A stretch of 20,903 nucleotides of DNA from JBBQVZ01 sp038211015 (lineage in GTDB: Bacteria; Actinomycetota; UBA4738; HRBIN12), in contig JBBQVZ010000056.1 in the NCBI GenBank assembly GCA_038211015.1, forward strand, positions 1-20,903, given 5' to 3'. Below are positions 1 through 7,364 of this stretch, one piece after another (positions within the stretch are counted from its first letter, which is position 1; each line of letters begins with the position of its first letter). The notes beneath the pieces were generated by a model. It saw only the letters and a list, made by a program, of their open reading frames with translations, was not told where the DNA came from and did not search any database. Position numbers and translations under genes: made by a program.

Positions 1-1
1 C

Positions 2-1843
2 GTCGGCAAGACCGCCGTCGTCGAGGGACTGTCGCAGGACATCGTGCGGGGCGAGGTCCCCGAGACGCTCAAGGGCAAGCAGATCTACACGCTGGACCTG
101 GGCGCGTTGGTCGCCGGGTCCCGGTACCGCGGTGACTTCGAAGAGCGCCTGAAGAAGGTGCTGAAGGAGATCAAGACCCGCGGCGACATCATCTTGTTCA
201 TCGACGAGCTGCACACGCTGGTCGGTGCCGGCGCGGCCGAGGGCGCGATCGACGCTGCCTCCATCCTCAAGCCGATGCTCGCCCGCGGCGAGCTCCAGAC
301 CATCGGCGCCACCACGCGCGACGAGTATCGCAAGCACCTCGAGAAGGACGCGGCGCTCGAGCGGCGGTTCCAGCCCATCACCGTCAACGAGCCCACGGTC
401 CCGCACACCATCGAGATCCTCAAGGGCCTGCGCGACCGCTACGAAGCCCACCACCGCGTGAACTTCACCGACGACGCGCTCGTCGCGGCCGCGAACCTCG
501 CCGATCGTTACATCAGCGATCGCTTCCTGCCGGACAAGGCCATCGACCTGATCGACGAGGCCGGCAGCCGCATGCGCATCCGTCGCATGACGGCGCCGCC
601 AGACGTCCGCGAGATCGACGAGAAGATCGCCGAGGTGCGGCTGCGCAAGGAGTCTGCCATCGACGGCCAGGACTTCGAGCGCGCGGCGTCACTCCGCGAC
701 GAAGAGCGTCAGCTCCAGGAAGAGCGCACCCGCCGCGAGGCGGAGTGGAAGTCCGGCGAGATGGACATCTTGTCCGAGGTCGACGAGGAAGAGATCGCCG
801 AGGTCCTGTCGATCTGGACCGGCATCCCCGTCTTCAAGCTCACCGAAGAGGAGACCGAGAAGCTGCTCCGCATGGAGGACGAGCTCCACAAGCGGATCGT
901 CACCCAGAACGAGGCCATCTCGGCCGTGTCGCGCGCCATCCGTCGCACGCGCTCGGGTCTGAAGGACCCGCGCCGGCCCTCGGGTTCGTTCATCTTCCTC
1001 GGGCCCTCGGGCGTCGGGAAGACGGAGCTGTCGAAGGCGCTCGCGGAGTTCCTGTTCGGCGACGAGGACGCGCTGATCCAGCTCGACATGTCCGAGTACA
1101 TGGAGAAGCACACGGTCAGCCGCCTGATCGGCTCGCCTCCGGGCTACGTCGGGTACGAAGAGGGCGGTCAGCTCACGGAGGCCGTGCGCCGTAAGCCGTT
1201 CAGCGTGGTGCTGTTCGACGAGATCGAGAAGGCCCACCCGGACGTGTTCAACACGCTGCTCCAGATCCTGGAGGACGGGCACCTGACGGACTCGCAGGGC
1301 CACAAGGTGGACTTCAAGAACACGATCATCATCATGACCTCGAACCTGGGCACGCGCGACATGCAGAAGGGCCCCGGGATCGGCTTCGCCGCCTCGGCCA
1401 ACGAGGAGGTCACGTACGAGCGCATGCGCGACCGCGTGACGGAAGAGCTGAAGAAGAGCTTCCGACCCGAGTTCCTCAACCGCATCGACGAGGTCATCGT
1501 GTTCCGCTCGCTGACGCAGGAAGACGTGAAGAACATCGTCGACCTGATGATGACCCGCGTGCGCGACCAGCTGAAAGCCAAGGACATCGACATCGAGCTG
1601 AGCGACGAAGCGAAGACGCTGCTCGCCGGTCAGGGCTTCGATGCCTCACTCGGCGCCCGGCCGCTTCGCCGGACCATCCAACGCCTGGTCGAGGACCCGC
1701 TCTCGGAGAAGCTCCTGTGGAAGGAGTTCCGCGCGGGTCAGACGATCATCGTCGATGTGGTCGACGGCGAGATCGTGTTCGAAGGTGGCTCGGTCGTTCC
1801 GCCCGACACGCCTCCGGTCGAGCTTGCCGGCTCCACCGAGTAG
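2..1843 (+). CDS. clpC: ATP-dependent Clp protease ATP-binding subunit ClpC (3' part; 5' end outside window)
   Basis: Hexameric AAA+ unfoldase that feeds substrates to the ClpP peptidase in the cytoplasm. The reading frame is already open at base 2, where it encodes the end of the first Walker A motif (VGKTAVVEGL), so the N-terminal repeat domain and the start of the first ATPase domain are missing; 613 residues remain. The first Walker B is IILFIDELHTL (near nt 188-220). A short middle segment with a UVR-like stretch (KESAIDGQDFERAASLRDE, near nt 645-705) marks ClpC rather than ClpB, which has a long coiled-coil there. The second ATPase domain has Walker A GPSGVGKTE (about 1000-1026) and Walker B VVLFDEIEKAHP. 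An IGF tripeptide in GPGIGFAAS (about 1372-1395) is the expected ClpP-docking loop. The stop is TAG at 1841-1843. A bidirectional hairpin follows. Family assignment is very secure. Confidence 0.96.
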   Translation, partial: VGKTAVVEGLSQDIVRGEVPETLKGKQIYTLDLGALVAGSRYRGDFEERLKKVLKEIKTRGDIILFIDELHTLVGAGAAEGAIDAASILKPMLARGELQTIGATTRDEYRKHLEKDAALERRFQPITVNEPTVPHTIEILKGLRDRYEAHHRVNFTDDALVAAANLADRYISDRFLPDKAIDLIDEAGSRMRIRRMTAPPDVREIDEKIAEVRLRKESAIDGQDFERAASLRDEERQLQEERTRREAEWKSGEMDILSEVDEEEIAEVLSIWTGIPVFKLTEEETEKLLRMEDELHKRIVTQNEAISAVSRAIRRTRSGLKDPRRPSGSFIFLGPSGVGKTELSKALAEFLFGDEDALIQLDMSEYMEKHTVSRLIGSPPGYVGYEEGGQLTEAVRRKPFSVVLFDEIEKAHPDVFNTLLQILEDGHLTDSQGHKVDFKNTIIIMTSNLGTRDMQKGPGIGFAASANEEVTYERMRDRVTEELKKSFRPEFLNRIDEVIVFRSLTQEDVKNIVDLMMTRVRDQLKAKDIDIELSDEAKTLLAGQGFDASLGARPLRRTIQRLVEDPLSEKLLWKEFRAGQTIIVDVVDGEIVFEGGSVVPPDTPPVELAGSTE

Positions 1844-1870
1844 TCGCGTACCGGTTCCGTCCCGGACAAG

Positions 1871-1907
1871 CGAGAGAGCCGGGGACAGATCATCCCCAGC
1901 TCCCTCG
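1871..1907. terminator. Imperfect 15-bp-scale hairpin between clpC and the convergent secreted-protein gene
   Basis: The arms 1871-1885 and 1893-1907 pair as CGAG-A-GAGC-C-GGGGA with TCCCC-A-GCTC-C-CTCG: 13 base pairs with two single mismatches and a 7-nt loop. It lies 27 nt after the clpC stop and 16 nt from the stop of the convergent gene, so it could end transcription from both sides. There is no U-tract on either side, which is common for terminator hairpins in GC-rich actinomycetes. The structure is seen; the terminator role is inferred. Confidence 0.5.
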
Positions 1908-1923
1908 ATCGGACGAGCTCAGC

Positions 1924-2355
1924 TCACTCGAAGAGGTAGGTCCCGTCCCAGTGGAACACGCTCTCCGCGTCGAGCGTGACGTCGATGCTGGCGTGGAACC
2001 CGGAGAGGGTTCCGGTCCCCTTCCAGAACGTGCACACCCCGTGATACGGCGAGTAGATCGCCGAGCAGTAGCCATGGGCCCTGTTGCCGTGTCCGGCCTT
2101 GGCGACGACGCGGCTGCTCAGGAAGTTGGGATCGGAGATCACCGGTCCCTTGTAGAAGACCTTGGTTCCCACCGGGATCGCGTCCAGGTCCGAGCCGGTG
2201 ATCGTGCAGAAGCTGCCGGCCGAACCGGTGAACCCGCTGCATTCCTTCGTGATGTGGATCGGCTGCAGTTCCGTGCCCGCCGACGCCGGTCCGACGAGGA
2301 CGGCGAGTAGCAGGATGGTGCCGGCAACCGCGAGGAGCCTTCGAACTGAACCCAT
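1924..2355 (-). CDS. Small secreted four-cysteine protein of unknown function
   Basis: Predicted product of 143 aa, exported. The start ATG at 2355 is chosen because GGGAGG lies about 6 nt upstream and because translation from it gives a clean signal peptide: MGSVRR, a hydrophobic stretch at residues 8-22 and a signal peptidase I site after GPASA (residue 26). The mature part has four cysteines (39, 50, 97, 108), enough for two disulfides, and no second membrane segment. The tail GVCTFWKGTGTLSGFHASID followed by VT has the Gly-rich beta-strand look of dirigent/allene-oxide-cyclase-like barrels, but this resemblance is weak and is not used as a name. It is the last gene of a minus-strand block behind the sigma factor and propeller genes, separated from them by 126 nt, so it may have its own promoter. 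Reality of the gene is likely; function unknown. Confidence 0.8.
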   Translation of the reverse strand: MGSVRRLLAVAGTILLLAVLVGPASAGTELQPIHITKECSGFTGSAGSFCTITGSDLDAIPVGTKVFYKGPVISDPNFLSSRVVAKAGHGNRAHGYCSAIYSPYHGVCTFWKGTGTLSGFHASIDVTLDAESVFHWDGTYLFE

Positions 2356-2481
2356 CTGTTCCCTCCCTCTGATCAACGCGAGCAAGCAACGAGCGTGCTG
2401 CGGGTCTCCCTGTTCATGCCCCCTTCCTCATCGATCGGCCAGGGACGGCCAGGCCCGGTTGGCTGCGCCGCCCAGAACGAG

Positions 2482-3549
2482 TCACGGTGTCGCCGTCATC
2501 ACGAGTAGGGCGTCGCCCTCTGGCGTCCAGTTCGGTCGGTTCTCGTGCCGACGCCCGGTCGCGGTTCCCCGAAGGACTTCGGTGACATCGCCGGAGGCAA
2601 CGTCGATCACATACAGGACCCCATTGCTCCTATAGATCCCACTTGTAGTCCCGATGAAGGCGATCTTGCTTCCATCCGGCGACCACGCAGGGGCTTCAGC
2701 GCTCGCTCCCGGCAGCGAGGCCAAGGGATGCTCGCCGCTTCCGTCGGCGTTCATCACCCAGACCTCGAACACGAGGACTCCCTTCTGCGTTCCAACCCCG
2801 CGTGTGAACGCGATCGAGCTTCCATCGGGCGACCAGGCGCCGCCGACCTCGGGCCATCCACTTCCGGGGTTGAGTACGTGGGTGCGACCGCCGGTGACCG
2901 GAGGCGTGGCGAGGATCGGCAACCCATCGTCGAAGGACGTGTACAAGATCGCTGAGCCGTCGGGTGACCAATCGGCAGGATTGAAATCCGCGCTCTGGTG
3001 CGTGCCCGGGATCTCCCGAACGTTCGTCCCGTCCGCATCCATCACCATGAGGCGGAGGTTGTCGTCGTCACCCACTCGGAAGTACAGCAGCTGGCTTCCA
3101 TCCGGTGACCACCGTGGCTGCTTCGCGGCGATGGGATCGTTCGTGAGGATGCGGAACCCCGTGCCATCCAGGCGCATCGTTGCGATCTGCGGGACTGTCC
3201 TGTCGTGGGTGGTGAACGCAACCATCGTGCCATCCGGCGAGACGTCGGGTGTCGCAGCACCGGCGAATCCAGGAAGCGATGATCGGACCGAGCCATCGAG
3301 TCCGACCGTGGTGAAGGTTGGCACGGAGTCGCCCTGGGGTACCGCCGGCGCCGACCCTTCCTTGCCGCGGTTCAACGCGGCTGCGGCAAACAACGCGATC
3401 GCCGCCATGATCACCGCCACCATCGCCAGGGCGGCCGCCTTGCGCTTGCGCGCCGAACGCCGCTGCCGTTGCTCCAACTCGCTCCACGAGTCCTGGTCGG
3501 GCTCGACCTGGGCTGTGACCATCTCGAAGACCACCTTGAGCTCAGCCAT
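2482..3549 (-). CDS. Membrane-anchored TolB-like beta-propeller protein, putative anti-sigma partner
   Basis: Predicted product of 355 aa. Residues 1-36 are a charged cytoplasmic segment (PDQDSWSELEQRQRRSARKRK), residues 37-58 one transmembrane helix, residues 59-72 a linker, and the rest an extracytoplasmic WD40-like/TolB propeller with SPDG-type turns at residues 104, 148, 195, 240, 290 and a TPEG variant at 342, about six blades. ATG at 3549 is chosen because GGAGG lies about 5 nt upstream and because the family-like part begins there. It overlaps the last 8 nt of the upstream ECF sigma gene (ATGGCTGA), so the two are probably translationally coupled. That linkage, plus inside-out topology with a short cytoplasmic segment, suggests an anti-sigma or signal-relay role. 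No ASD zinc motif (HxxxCxxC) is present, so this is inference. A plain surface-sensing propeller is the alternative. Confidence 0.85.
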   Translation of the reverse strand: MAELKVVFEMVTAQVEPDQDSWSELEQRQRRSARKRKAAALAMVAVIMAAIALFAAAALNRGKEGSAPAVPQGDSVPTFTTVGLDGSVRSSLPGFAGAATPDVSPDGTMVAFTTHDRTVPQIATMRLDGTGFRILTNDPIAAKQPRWSPDGSQLLYFRVGDDDNLRLMVMDADGTNVREIPGTHQSADFNPADWSPDGSAILYTSFDDGLPILATPPVTGGRTHVLNPGSGWPEVGGAWSPDGSSIAFTRGVGTQKGVLVFEVWVMNADGSGEHPLASLPGASAEAPAWSPDGSKIAFIGTTSGIYRSNGVLYVIDVASGDVTEVLRGTATGRRHENRPNWTPEGDALLVMTATP

Positions 3550-4072
3550 GCGAGCCTCCAGTGGATTCGGTGGATCGAAGGGCTGCCCGTCCTTGGGTGG
3601 CGAGCGCCCGGACGGTCGACGGACGGATCCCCATGATCCGGGCCGCGTCATCCGAGCCGTAGCCGTACAGGTCGAGGAGTACGAGCGCGGCCCGCTGCCG
3701 AGGCGCCAACCCGAGCAACAGCTGACGGACGTCCTCGCGGATGTCGATCTCGTCGAACGGGTCGAACGACGAGCTGGGAGCGACCATCCTCTGAGCCGCT
3801 CGGCGTGCGGAGCGCGCTCGCATGCGTGAGCCGTTCAGCGCCACGCGGAACAGGTAGGCCGTGGGATCGTCGATCCGGTCGATCGTGTCCCATCGCTCCC
3901 AGAGCTTCAGGAACGCGTCCTGCATCAGCTCGGCGGCGTCCGCCCGGTTGCCCGTCACGAAGTACAGGGCCTTGAAGACCTTGCGGTGCTCCTCGGCGAA
4001 GAACGCCGAGAAGTCGGCCGGTCGCGAGACCCGGTCCGGGAACGGGATGACGCCGCCCTCTGCCTCTTGCAT
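3542..4072 (-). CDS. ECF-type RNA polymerase sigma factor (sigma-70 family)
   Basis: Predicted product of 176 aa, the normal size for extracytoplasmic-function sigma factors with only regions 2 and 4. Region 2 spans about residues 21-90, with the conserved DAAELMQDAFLKLWERW block at 45-61 (core binding and -10 recognition). Region 4 spans about 112-166, with LAPRQRAALVLLDLYGYGS and the helix-turn-helix DDAARIMGIRPSTVRALATQ. The ATG at 4072 is preceded by GGAAG at a short distance. It directs RNA polymerase to a specific regulon; which one cannot be read here. Its stop overlaps the start of the membrane propeller gene, its probable regulator. I found no autoregulatory GGAAC/CGTC-type promoter in the 97 nt upstream. 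Family assignment is secure; the ECF subgroup is not determined. Confidence 0.93.
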   Translation of the reverse strand: MQEAEGGVIPFPDRVSRPADFSAFFAEEHRKVFKALYFVTGNRADAAELMQDAFLKLWERWDTIDRIDDPTAYLFRVALNGSRMRARSARRAAQRMVAPSSSFDPFDEIDIREDVRQLLLGLAPRQRAALVLLDLYGYGSDDAARIMGIRPSTVRALATQGRAALRSTESTGGSHG

Positions 4073-4160
4073 CGACTTCCTAGATGTCGCGGCGGGCGCC
4101 AGCGCTTAGTGGAACCAGCAGGATGACCCGGCTGGGATCAGGAAGCGAATGAACCGAAGG

Positions 4161-4188
4161 GCTCCGGGGTCAGACGAGACCCCGGAGC
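4161..4188 (-). terminator. Perfect 11-bp hairpin overlapping the RIO kinase stop codon
   Basis: The arms GCTCCGGGGTC (4161-4171) and GACCCCGGAGC (4178-4188) are exact reverse complements with a 6-nt loop. In the direction of the kinase gene the 5' arm encodes the last codons, the TGA stop (4172-4170) sits at the loop/3' arm junction, and the 3' arm is followed by CCTTCGGTTCATTC. There is no true U-tract. It separates the kinase from the sigma factor gene 97 nt downstream, so it probably ends or attenuates kinase transcription. Confidence 0.6.
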
Positions 4189-4937
4189 TCCTCGGGCACC
4201 AGATCGGCGAACTGCCACGCCGTCCACAGATCCGCGGTGAGCTGACCGGCCGATCTCTGCACGCCGAGCCGCTCGAAGTGCTCGCAGACGCGATACAGAT
4301 CGCGCTCCAACAACCCCCGGGCGTGCCGGTTCTTCCGGGGGTCGACGGCCTGCGGCAGGTCGATGAGGGTCGCCTGCCCGTCCCAGACCAGGATGTTGTA
4401 CGCCGAGAGGTCGCCGTGGATGACGTTGCGGTACAGGAACAGCTCCACGTTGCGAAGCACCTGACGGAACAGCTCTTCGGCCTCATCAGGTTCGGGACGG
4501 TAGCTGCGCAGCTGCGGCGCGGCGTCGTCCTCGTCCCCGATGTACGTCATGAGCAGCGCCCGGTCGGATCGCATGAGCGGCTTCGGCACGTCGGCCCCGG
4601 CCTCGAACAGCGTCCCGAGCATCTCCCATTCACGGTCGACCCAGATCGCCGCGGCGACCTCTTTCCCGAACGTCGTCCGCTTCTCCACGGCGACACGGAT
4701 CCGGCGTTCCTTGATGAACTCGCCGTCCCGATACAGGCCTTCGTCCCGGAACGCGCGGCGATCCGGAGGGTGGAACACCTTCAGCGCGGCCAGCGTCTCG
4801 CCGGTCGTGCTCGGGTTCGCGCGGCACAGGTGGACGGATGCCTCCTTGCCGCTCTTGATCGGTCTGATGACCTTCGTGATGAGCCCTTCATCAAAGAAGT
4901 GCTCGAACGCGTTGTCCTGCAACGTGTGCCTCCTCAT
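4170..4937 (-). CDS. RIO1-type serine/threonine protein kinase
   Basis: Atypical protein kinase of the RIO family, 255 aa from the ATG at 4937. It has the RIO-specific P-loop IKSGKEASV (residues 27-35), the ATP-anchoring Lys53 in ALKVF, the catalytic loop HGDLSAYN with Asp176, and the metal-binding Asp193 in LIDLPQ. The N-terminal DNAFEHFFDEGLI matches the conserved entry to the RIO1 domain. In archaea and eukaryotes RIO1 acts in small-subunit ribosome maturation; in bacteria its role is poorly defined. An in-frame GTG at 4964 would add nine residues (MAFVRSSRR); neither start has a clear ribosome-binding site, so the exact start is uncertain. It heads the four-gene minus-strand block and is divergent from radA. 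Confidence 0.92.
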   Translation of the reverse strand: MRRHTLQDNAFEHFFDEGLITKVIRPIKSGKEASVHLCRANPSTTGETLAALKVFHPPDRRAFRDEGLYRDGEFIKERRIRVAVEKRTTFGKEVAAAIWVDREWEMLGTLFEAGADVPKPLMRSDRALLMTYIGDEDDAAPQLRSYRPEPDEAEELFRQVLRNVELFLYRNVIHGDLSAYNILVWDGQATLIDLPQAVDPRKNRHARGLLERDLYRVCEHFERLGVQRSAGQLTADLWTAWQFADLVPEELRGLV

Positions 4938-5190
4938 TCTTCGTGACGAACGGACGAACGCCACGTCCTGAGGAGTCGCGGAGCGGGGGCCGAGGTACGG
5001 GTGCGGCGGCGGCTACGCGGAAACGGAGGGACGCGGCGACAGCGCGATGTCGAGTACCGAGATCGCAACCATTGCTCATCCCTCCTTCCGAGCCTCGCGT
5101 GCGGGGTGCTTCGTGCATCCCTCGCATCGAGGATAGGCGGGCGAGCGAGCCGTGGCAAGCGATGTCAGACCCGGTGGGTACGGTCCGCGG

Positions 5191-6552
5191 GTGGCCAAGG
5201 TCAGAACCATCCTCGCGTGCTCGGCGTGTCGCCAACAGGTGTCGCAATGGGTCGGACGGTGCCCGGGTTGCGGCCAGTGGGGCACCATCGACGAGGTGCG
5301 GTCGGCAAACGGCTCGACCTCCCGTCCGGGGAGCCCGCCTTCGCTCGTGACCTTGGCCTCGTCGCCCGACGACGAACGCCGCGTCTCCACCGGGTTCGCG
5401 GGCATCGATCGCGTGCTCGGAGGTGGCGTCGTGCCGGCGTCGGTGGCGTTGCTCGCAGGGGAGCCCGGCATCGGCAAGTCGACGCTTCTCCTCCACGTGC
5501 TGGCACAACTCTCGGGCGCCGGGCAGACGTGCGTCTTGGTGTCGGGTGAGGAGTCCCACGCCCAGGTGGCGGCACGCGCACGGAGGCTCGGCGTCTCCGG
5601 CGACGCGATCTCGTTCGCGCCGGGACGCGACCTCGCGCACGTGCTCGAGACCGCTCGCGAGACCCGCCCCTTCCTGCTGGCGGTCGACTCCGTCCAGACC
5701 ATCCGCGATACGTCGGGCACGCAGATGCCCGGAGGGCCATCCCAGGTCCGGCTCTGCACCGACGCGCTCGTGGGTCTGGCCAAAGAGGAGGGCATCGCCA
5801 TGCTCCTGACGGGCCACGTCACGAAGGACGGCGACCTGGCCGGTCCGCGGACGTTGGAGCACGCCGTCGACGTGGTCCTGACGTTCGACGGCGATCCACG
5901 ATCGGGCCTTCGGGTCCTTTCCGGTGGCAAGAATCGATTCGGAGCGGAGGGGGAGACGGCATGGTTCGAGATGGGCGCACGCGGTTTGAAGGAGATCGAT
6001 CCGACCGATCTGCTCGTGTCGGGCTCGCCGTCGCCCGGTGCCGCCATCGCTTTGCCCCTGGCCGGCCGACGCGCCCTCGCCGTGGAGGTGCAGGCCCTCG
6101 TCGGAGCCACCGATGGTCCCGCCAGGCGTCAGGCGACCGGGCTCGACCCTCGTCGGTTCCAACTGGTGGCGGCCGTGCTCGACCGAGGGGCGGGCGTTCC
6201 GCTCGGTCGATCCGAGCTGTTCGGGGCGTCCTCAGGCGGCATCCGCCTGGACGATCCGGCGTGCGACCTCGCCATCGCGGCGGCGCTGGCATCGGCGGCC
6301 ACGGGCGTCGCTCCGCCTCCGGGAACAGCGTTCGTGGGCGAGGTGGCGCTCACCGGCGCGGTGAGGTCGGCGTCTTCGATGGCGCAGCGTCTGTCGGCGG
6401 CGCGATCGGCCGGGTGTTCCGTCGTCTACGCCGCAGCGGGCTCATCTGCGAGCCTCGACGGGCTTCGCGTGATGTCGGTGCGACACGTGCGTGATGCTCT
6501 GGATTGGGCGCTGCGGGGGATGTCTGGTAGCCACGGAGGGCCGAAGTCGTAG
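5191..6552 (+). CDS. radA: DNA repair protein RadA (Sms), branch-migration ATPase
   Basis: RecA-like hexameric helicase that processes recombination intermediates. From GTG 5191 the product is 453 aa, close to the roughly 455-460 of known RadA. Order: four-cysteine zinc finger (C10, C13, C24, C27), Walker A GEPGIGKST (90-98), Walker B FLLAVDS (161-167), the RadA signature KNRFG (247-251), then a Lon-protease-like C-terminal domain (about 280-440, LPLAGRRALAVEVQALVG). GTG 5191 gives the family-typical N terminus MAKVRT. An in-frame GTG at 5152 would add 13 residues unlike the family, and neither start has a convincing ribosome-binding site. It is divergent from the RIO kinase and followed by carD 128 nt later. 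The assignment is secure; the start is probable. Confidence 0.95.
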   Translation: MAKVRTILACSACRQQVSQWVGRCPGCGQWGTIDEVRSANGSTSRPGSPPSLVTLASSPDDERRVSTGFAGIDRVLGGGVVPASVALLAGEPGIGKSTLLLHVLAQLSGAGQTCVLVSGEESHAQVAARARRLGVSGDAISFAPGRDLAHVLETARETRPFLLAVDSVQTIRDTSGTQMPGGPSQVRLCTDALVGLAKEEGIAMLLTGHVTKDGDLAGPRTLEHAVDVVLTFDGDPRSGLRVLSGGKNRFGAEGETAWFEMGARGLKEIDPTDLLVSGSPSPGAAIALPLAGRRALAVEVQALVGATDGPARRQATGLDPRRFQLVAAVLDRGAGVPLGRSELFGASSGGIRLDDPACDLAIAAALASAATGVAPPPGTAFVGEVALTGAVRSASSMAQRLSAARSAGCSVVYAAAGSSASLDGLRVMSVRHVRDALDWALRGMSGSHGGPKS

Positions 6553-6606
6553 GCTCTTCGGACCCCCTTGACCCCATCTAAAGGGCTTCTGACCTGCATG
6601 TTTGGG

Positions 6607-6636
6607 TTGCGCTCGAGGGCCGGGGCGTGCTATCTT
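6607..6636 (+). promoter_or_regulatory. Candidate sigma-A promoter of carD
   Basis: TTGCGC (6607-6612), an 18-nt spacer and TATCTT (6631-6636), about 45 nt before the TTG start of carD. It is the only A/T-richer spot in the radA-carD gap and leaves a leader of about 38 nt with a ribosome-binding site. Seen as a motif match; activity inferred. Confidence 0.55.
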
Positions 6637-6680
6637 ATGACTAGTCCACCCGCGTCCCACATCCTGCAAGGGAGAATCTG

Positions 6681-7190
6681 TTGTTCCAAAAAGGCGACAC
6701 CGTTGTCCACCCCGAGCATGGAGCAGCAGTGATCCAGGAACTTCGAGAGAAGGAATTCCTGGGCGAGAAGCGGACCTATCTGGTTCTGCGGGTGGCGTAC
6801 GGCGACCTCACGCTCCTGATCCCCGTGGATTCGACCGAGCAGGTCGGTCTTCGTCAGGTGGTCAGCAAGAACGAGGTCAAGAAGGTCCTGAAGGTGCTCA
6901 CCGAGGAGGAGTCCTCGATGGCCGCCAACTGGAGCCGTCGTTTCAAGAACAACATGGAGAAGCTCCACTCCGGCGATCCCTATCAGGTGGCCGAGGTCCT
7001 TCGGAACCTGGCCATCCGCGAGCGCGAGAAGGGCCTCTCAGCAGGCGAGAAGCGCATGATCTTGAAGGCCCGCCAGATCCTGATCTCCGAGCTGTCCTAT
7101 GCGACCGCGAAGACCGAGGACCAGGCGGAGATCATGATCGACGAGGTCTTGGACGGCGCCCACGGCGTCAAGATAGCCGCCCAGGCCTAG
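6681..7190 (+). CDS. carD: CarD/CdnL-family RNA polymerase-binding transcription factor
   Basis: Predicted product of 169 aa that binds the RNA polymerase beta subunit and stabilises the open promoter complex, mainly at rRNA and other vegetative promoters. Residues 1-60 form the Tudor-like RNAP interaction domain (FQKGDTVVHPEHGAAVI, then RTYLVLRVAYGDLTLLIPVD). Residues 70-165 are the helical DNA-binding domain. Trp84 in AANWSRRF corresponds in position to the Trp85 of M. tuberculosis CarD that wedges into the upstream edge of the bubble. The start is TTG at 6681, supported by GGGAG 6-7 nt upstream and by the family N terminus; rare TTG may tune its level. It sits between radA and the yacL-like gene, where disA stands in Bacillus. 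Very secure. Confidence 0.96.
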   Translation: MFQKGDTVVHPEHGAAVIQELREKEFLGEKRTYLVLRVAYGDLTLLIPVDSTEQVGLRQVVSKNEVKKVLKVLTEEESSMAANWSRRFKNNMEKLHSGDPYQVAEVLRNLAIREREKGLSAGEKRMILKARQILISELSYATAKTEDQAEIMIDEVLDGAHGVKIAAQA

Positions 7191-7364
7191 TTCGCACCTC
7201 CGACCGCCCCCACCCGGCCTCGCCTGAGCTCCGCCTCATCCGAGCCGTCCACGGCCTCCTTTTCGGTCTCAACCGTTCAGGTCGCGCCCCTTGCCGGCCG
7301 ATGTGTCCTAGGAGGGGTACGAGCCCGATCTGCCCCTATTGGCGATGGGAAGGAACCGAGGGGA

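Noticed and set aside
4111..4116. GGAACC as the -35 of an autoregulated ECF promoter near the sigma gene.
   Set aside because: It is on the plus strand, pointing away from the sigma gene, and no CGTC-like -10 follows at 16-17 nt.
5152..5190. GTG 5152 as the radA start.
   Set aside because: It adds 13 residues unlike the RadA N terminus, while GTG 5191 gives the family-typical MAKVRT before the zinc finger. It cannot be fully excluded because neither has a clear ribosome-binding site.
4891..6162. Long minus-strand open frame across the radA region.
   Set aside because: Antisense to radA, which has every family motif. The translation shows no recognisable fold and has biased composition.
7191..7364. 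Promoter TTGCCG/TAGGAG or TTGCCG/TACGAG in front of the PIN/TRAM gene.
   Set aside because: Spacings are 12 and 21 nt, outside the usable range.
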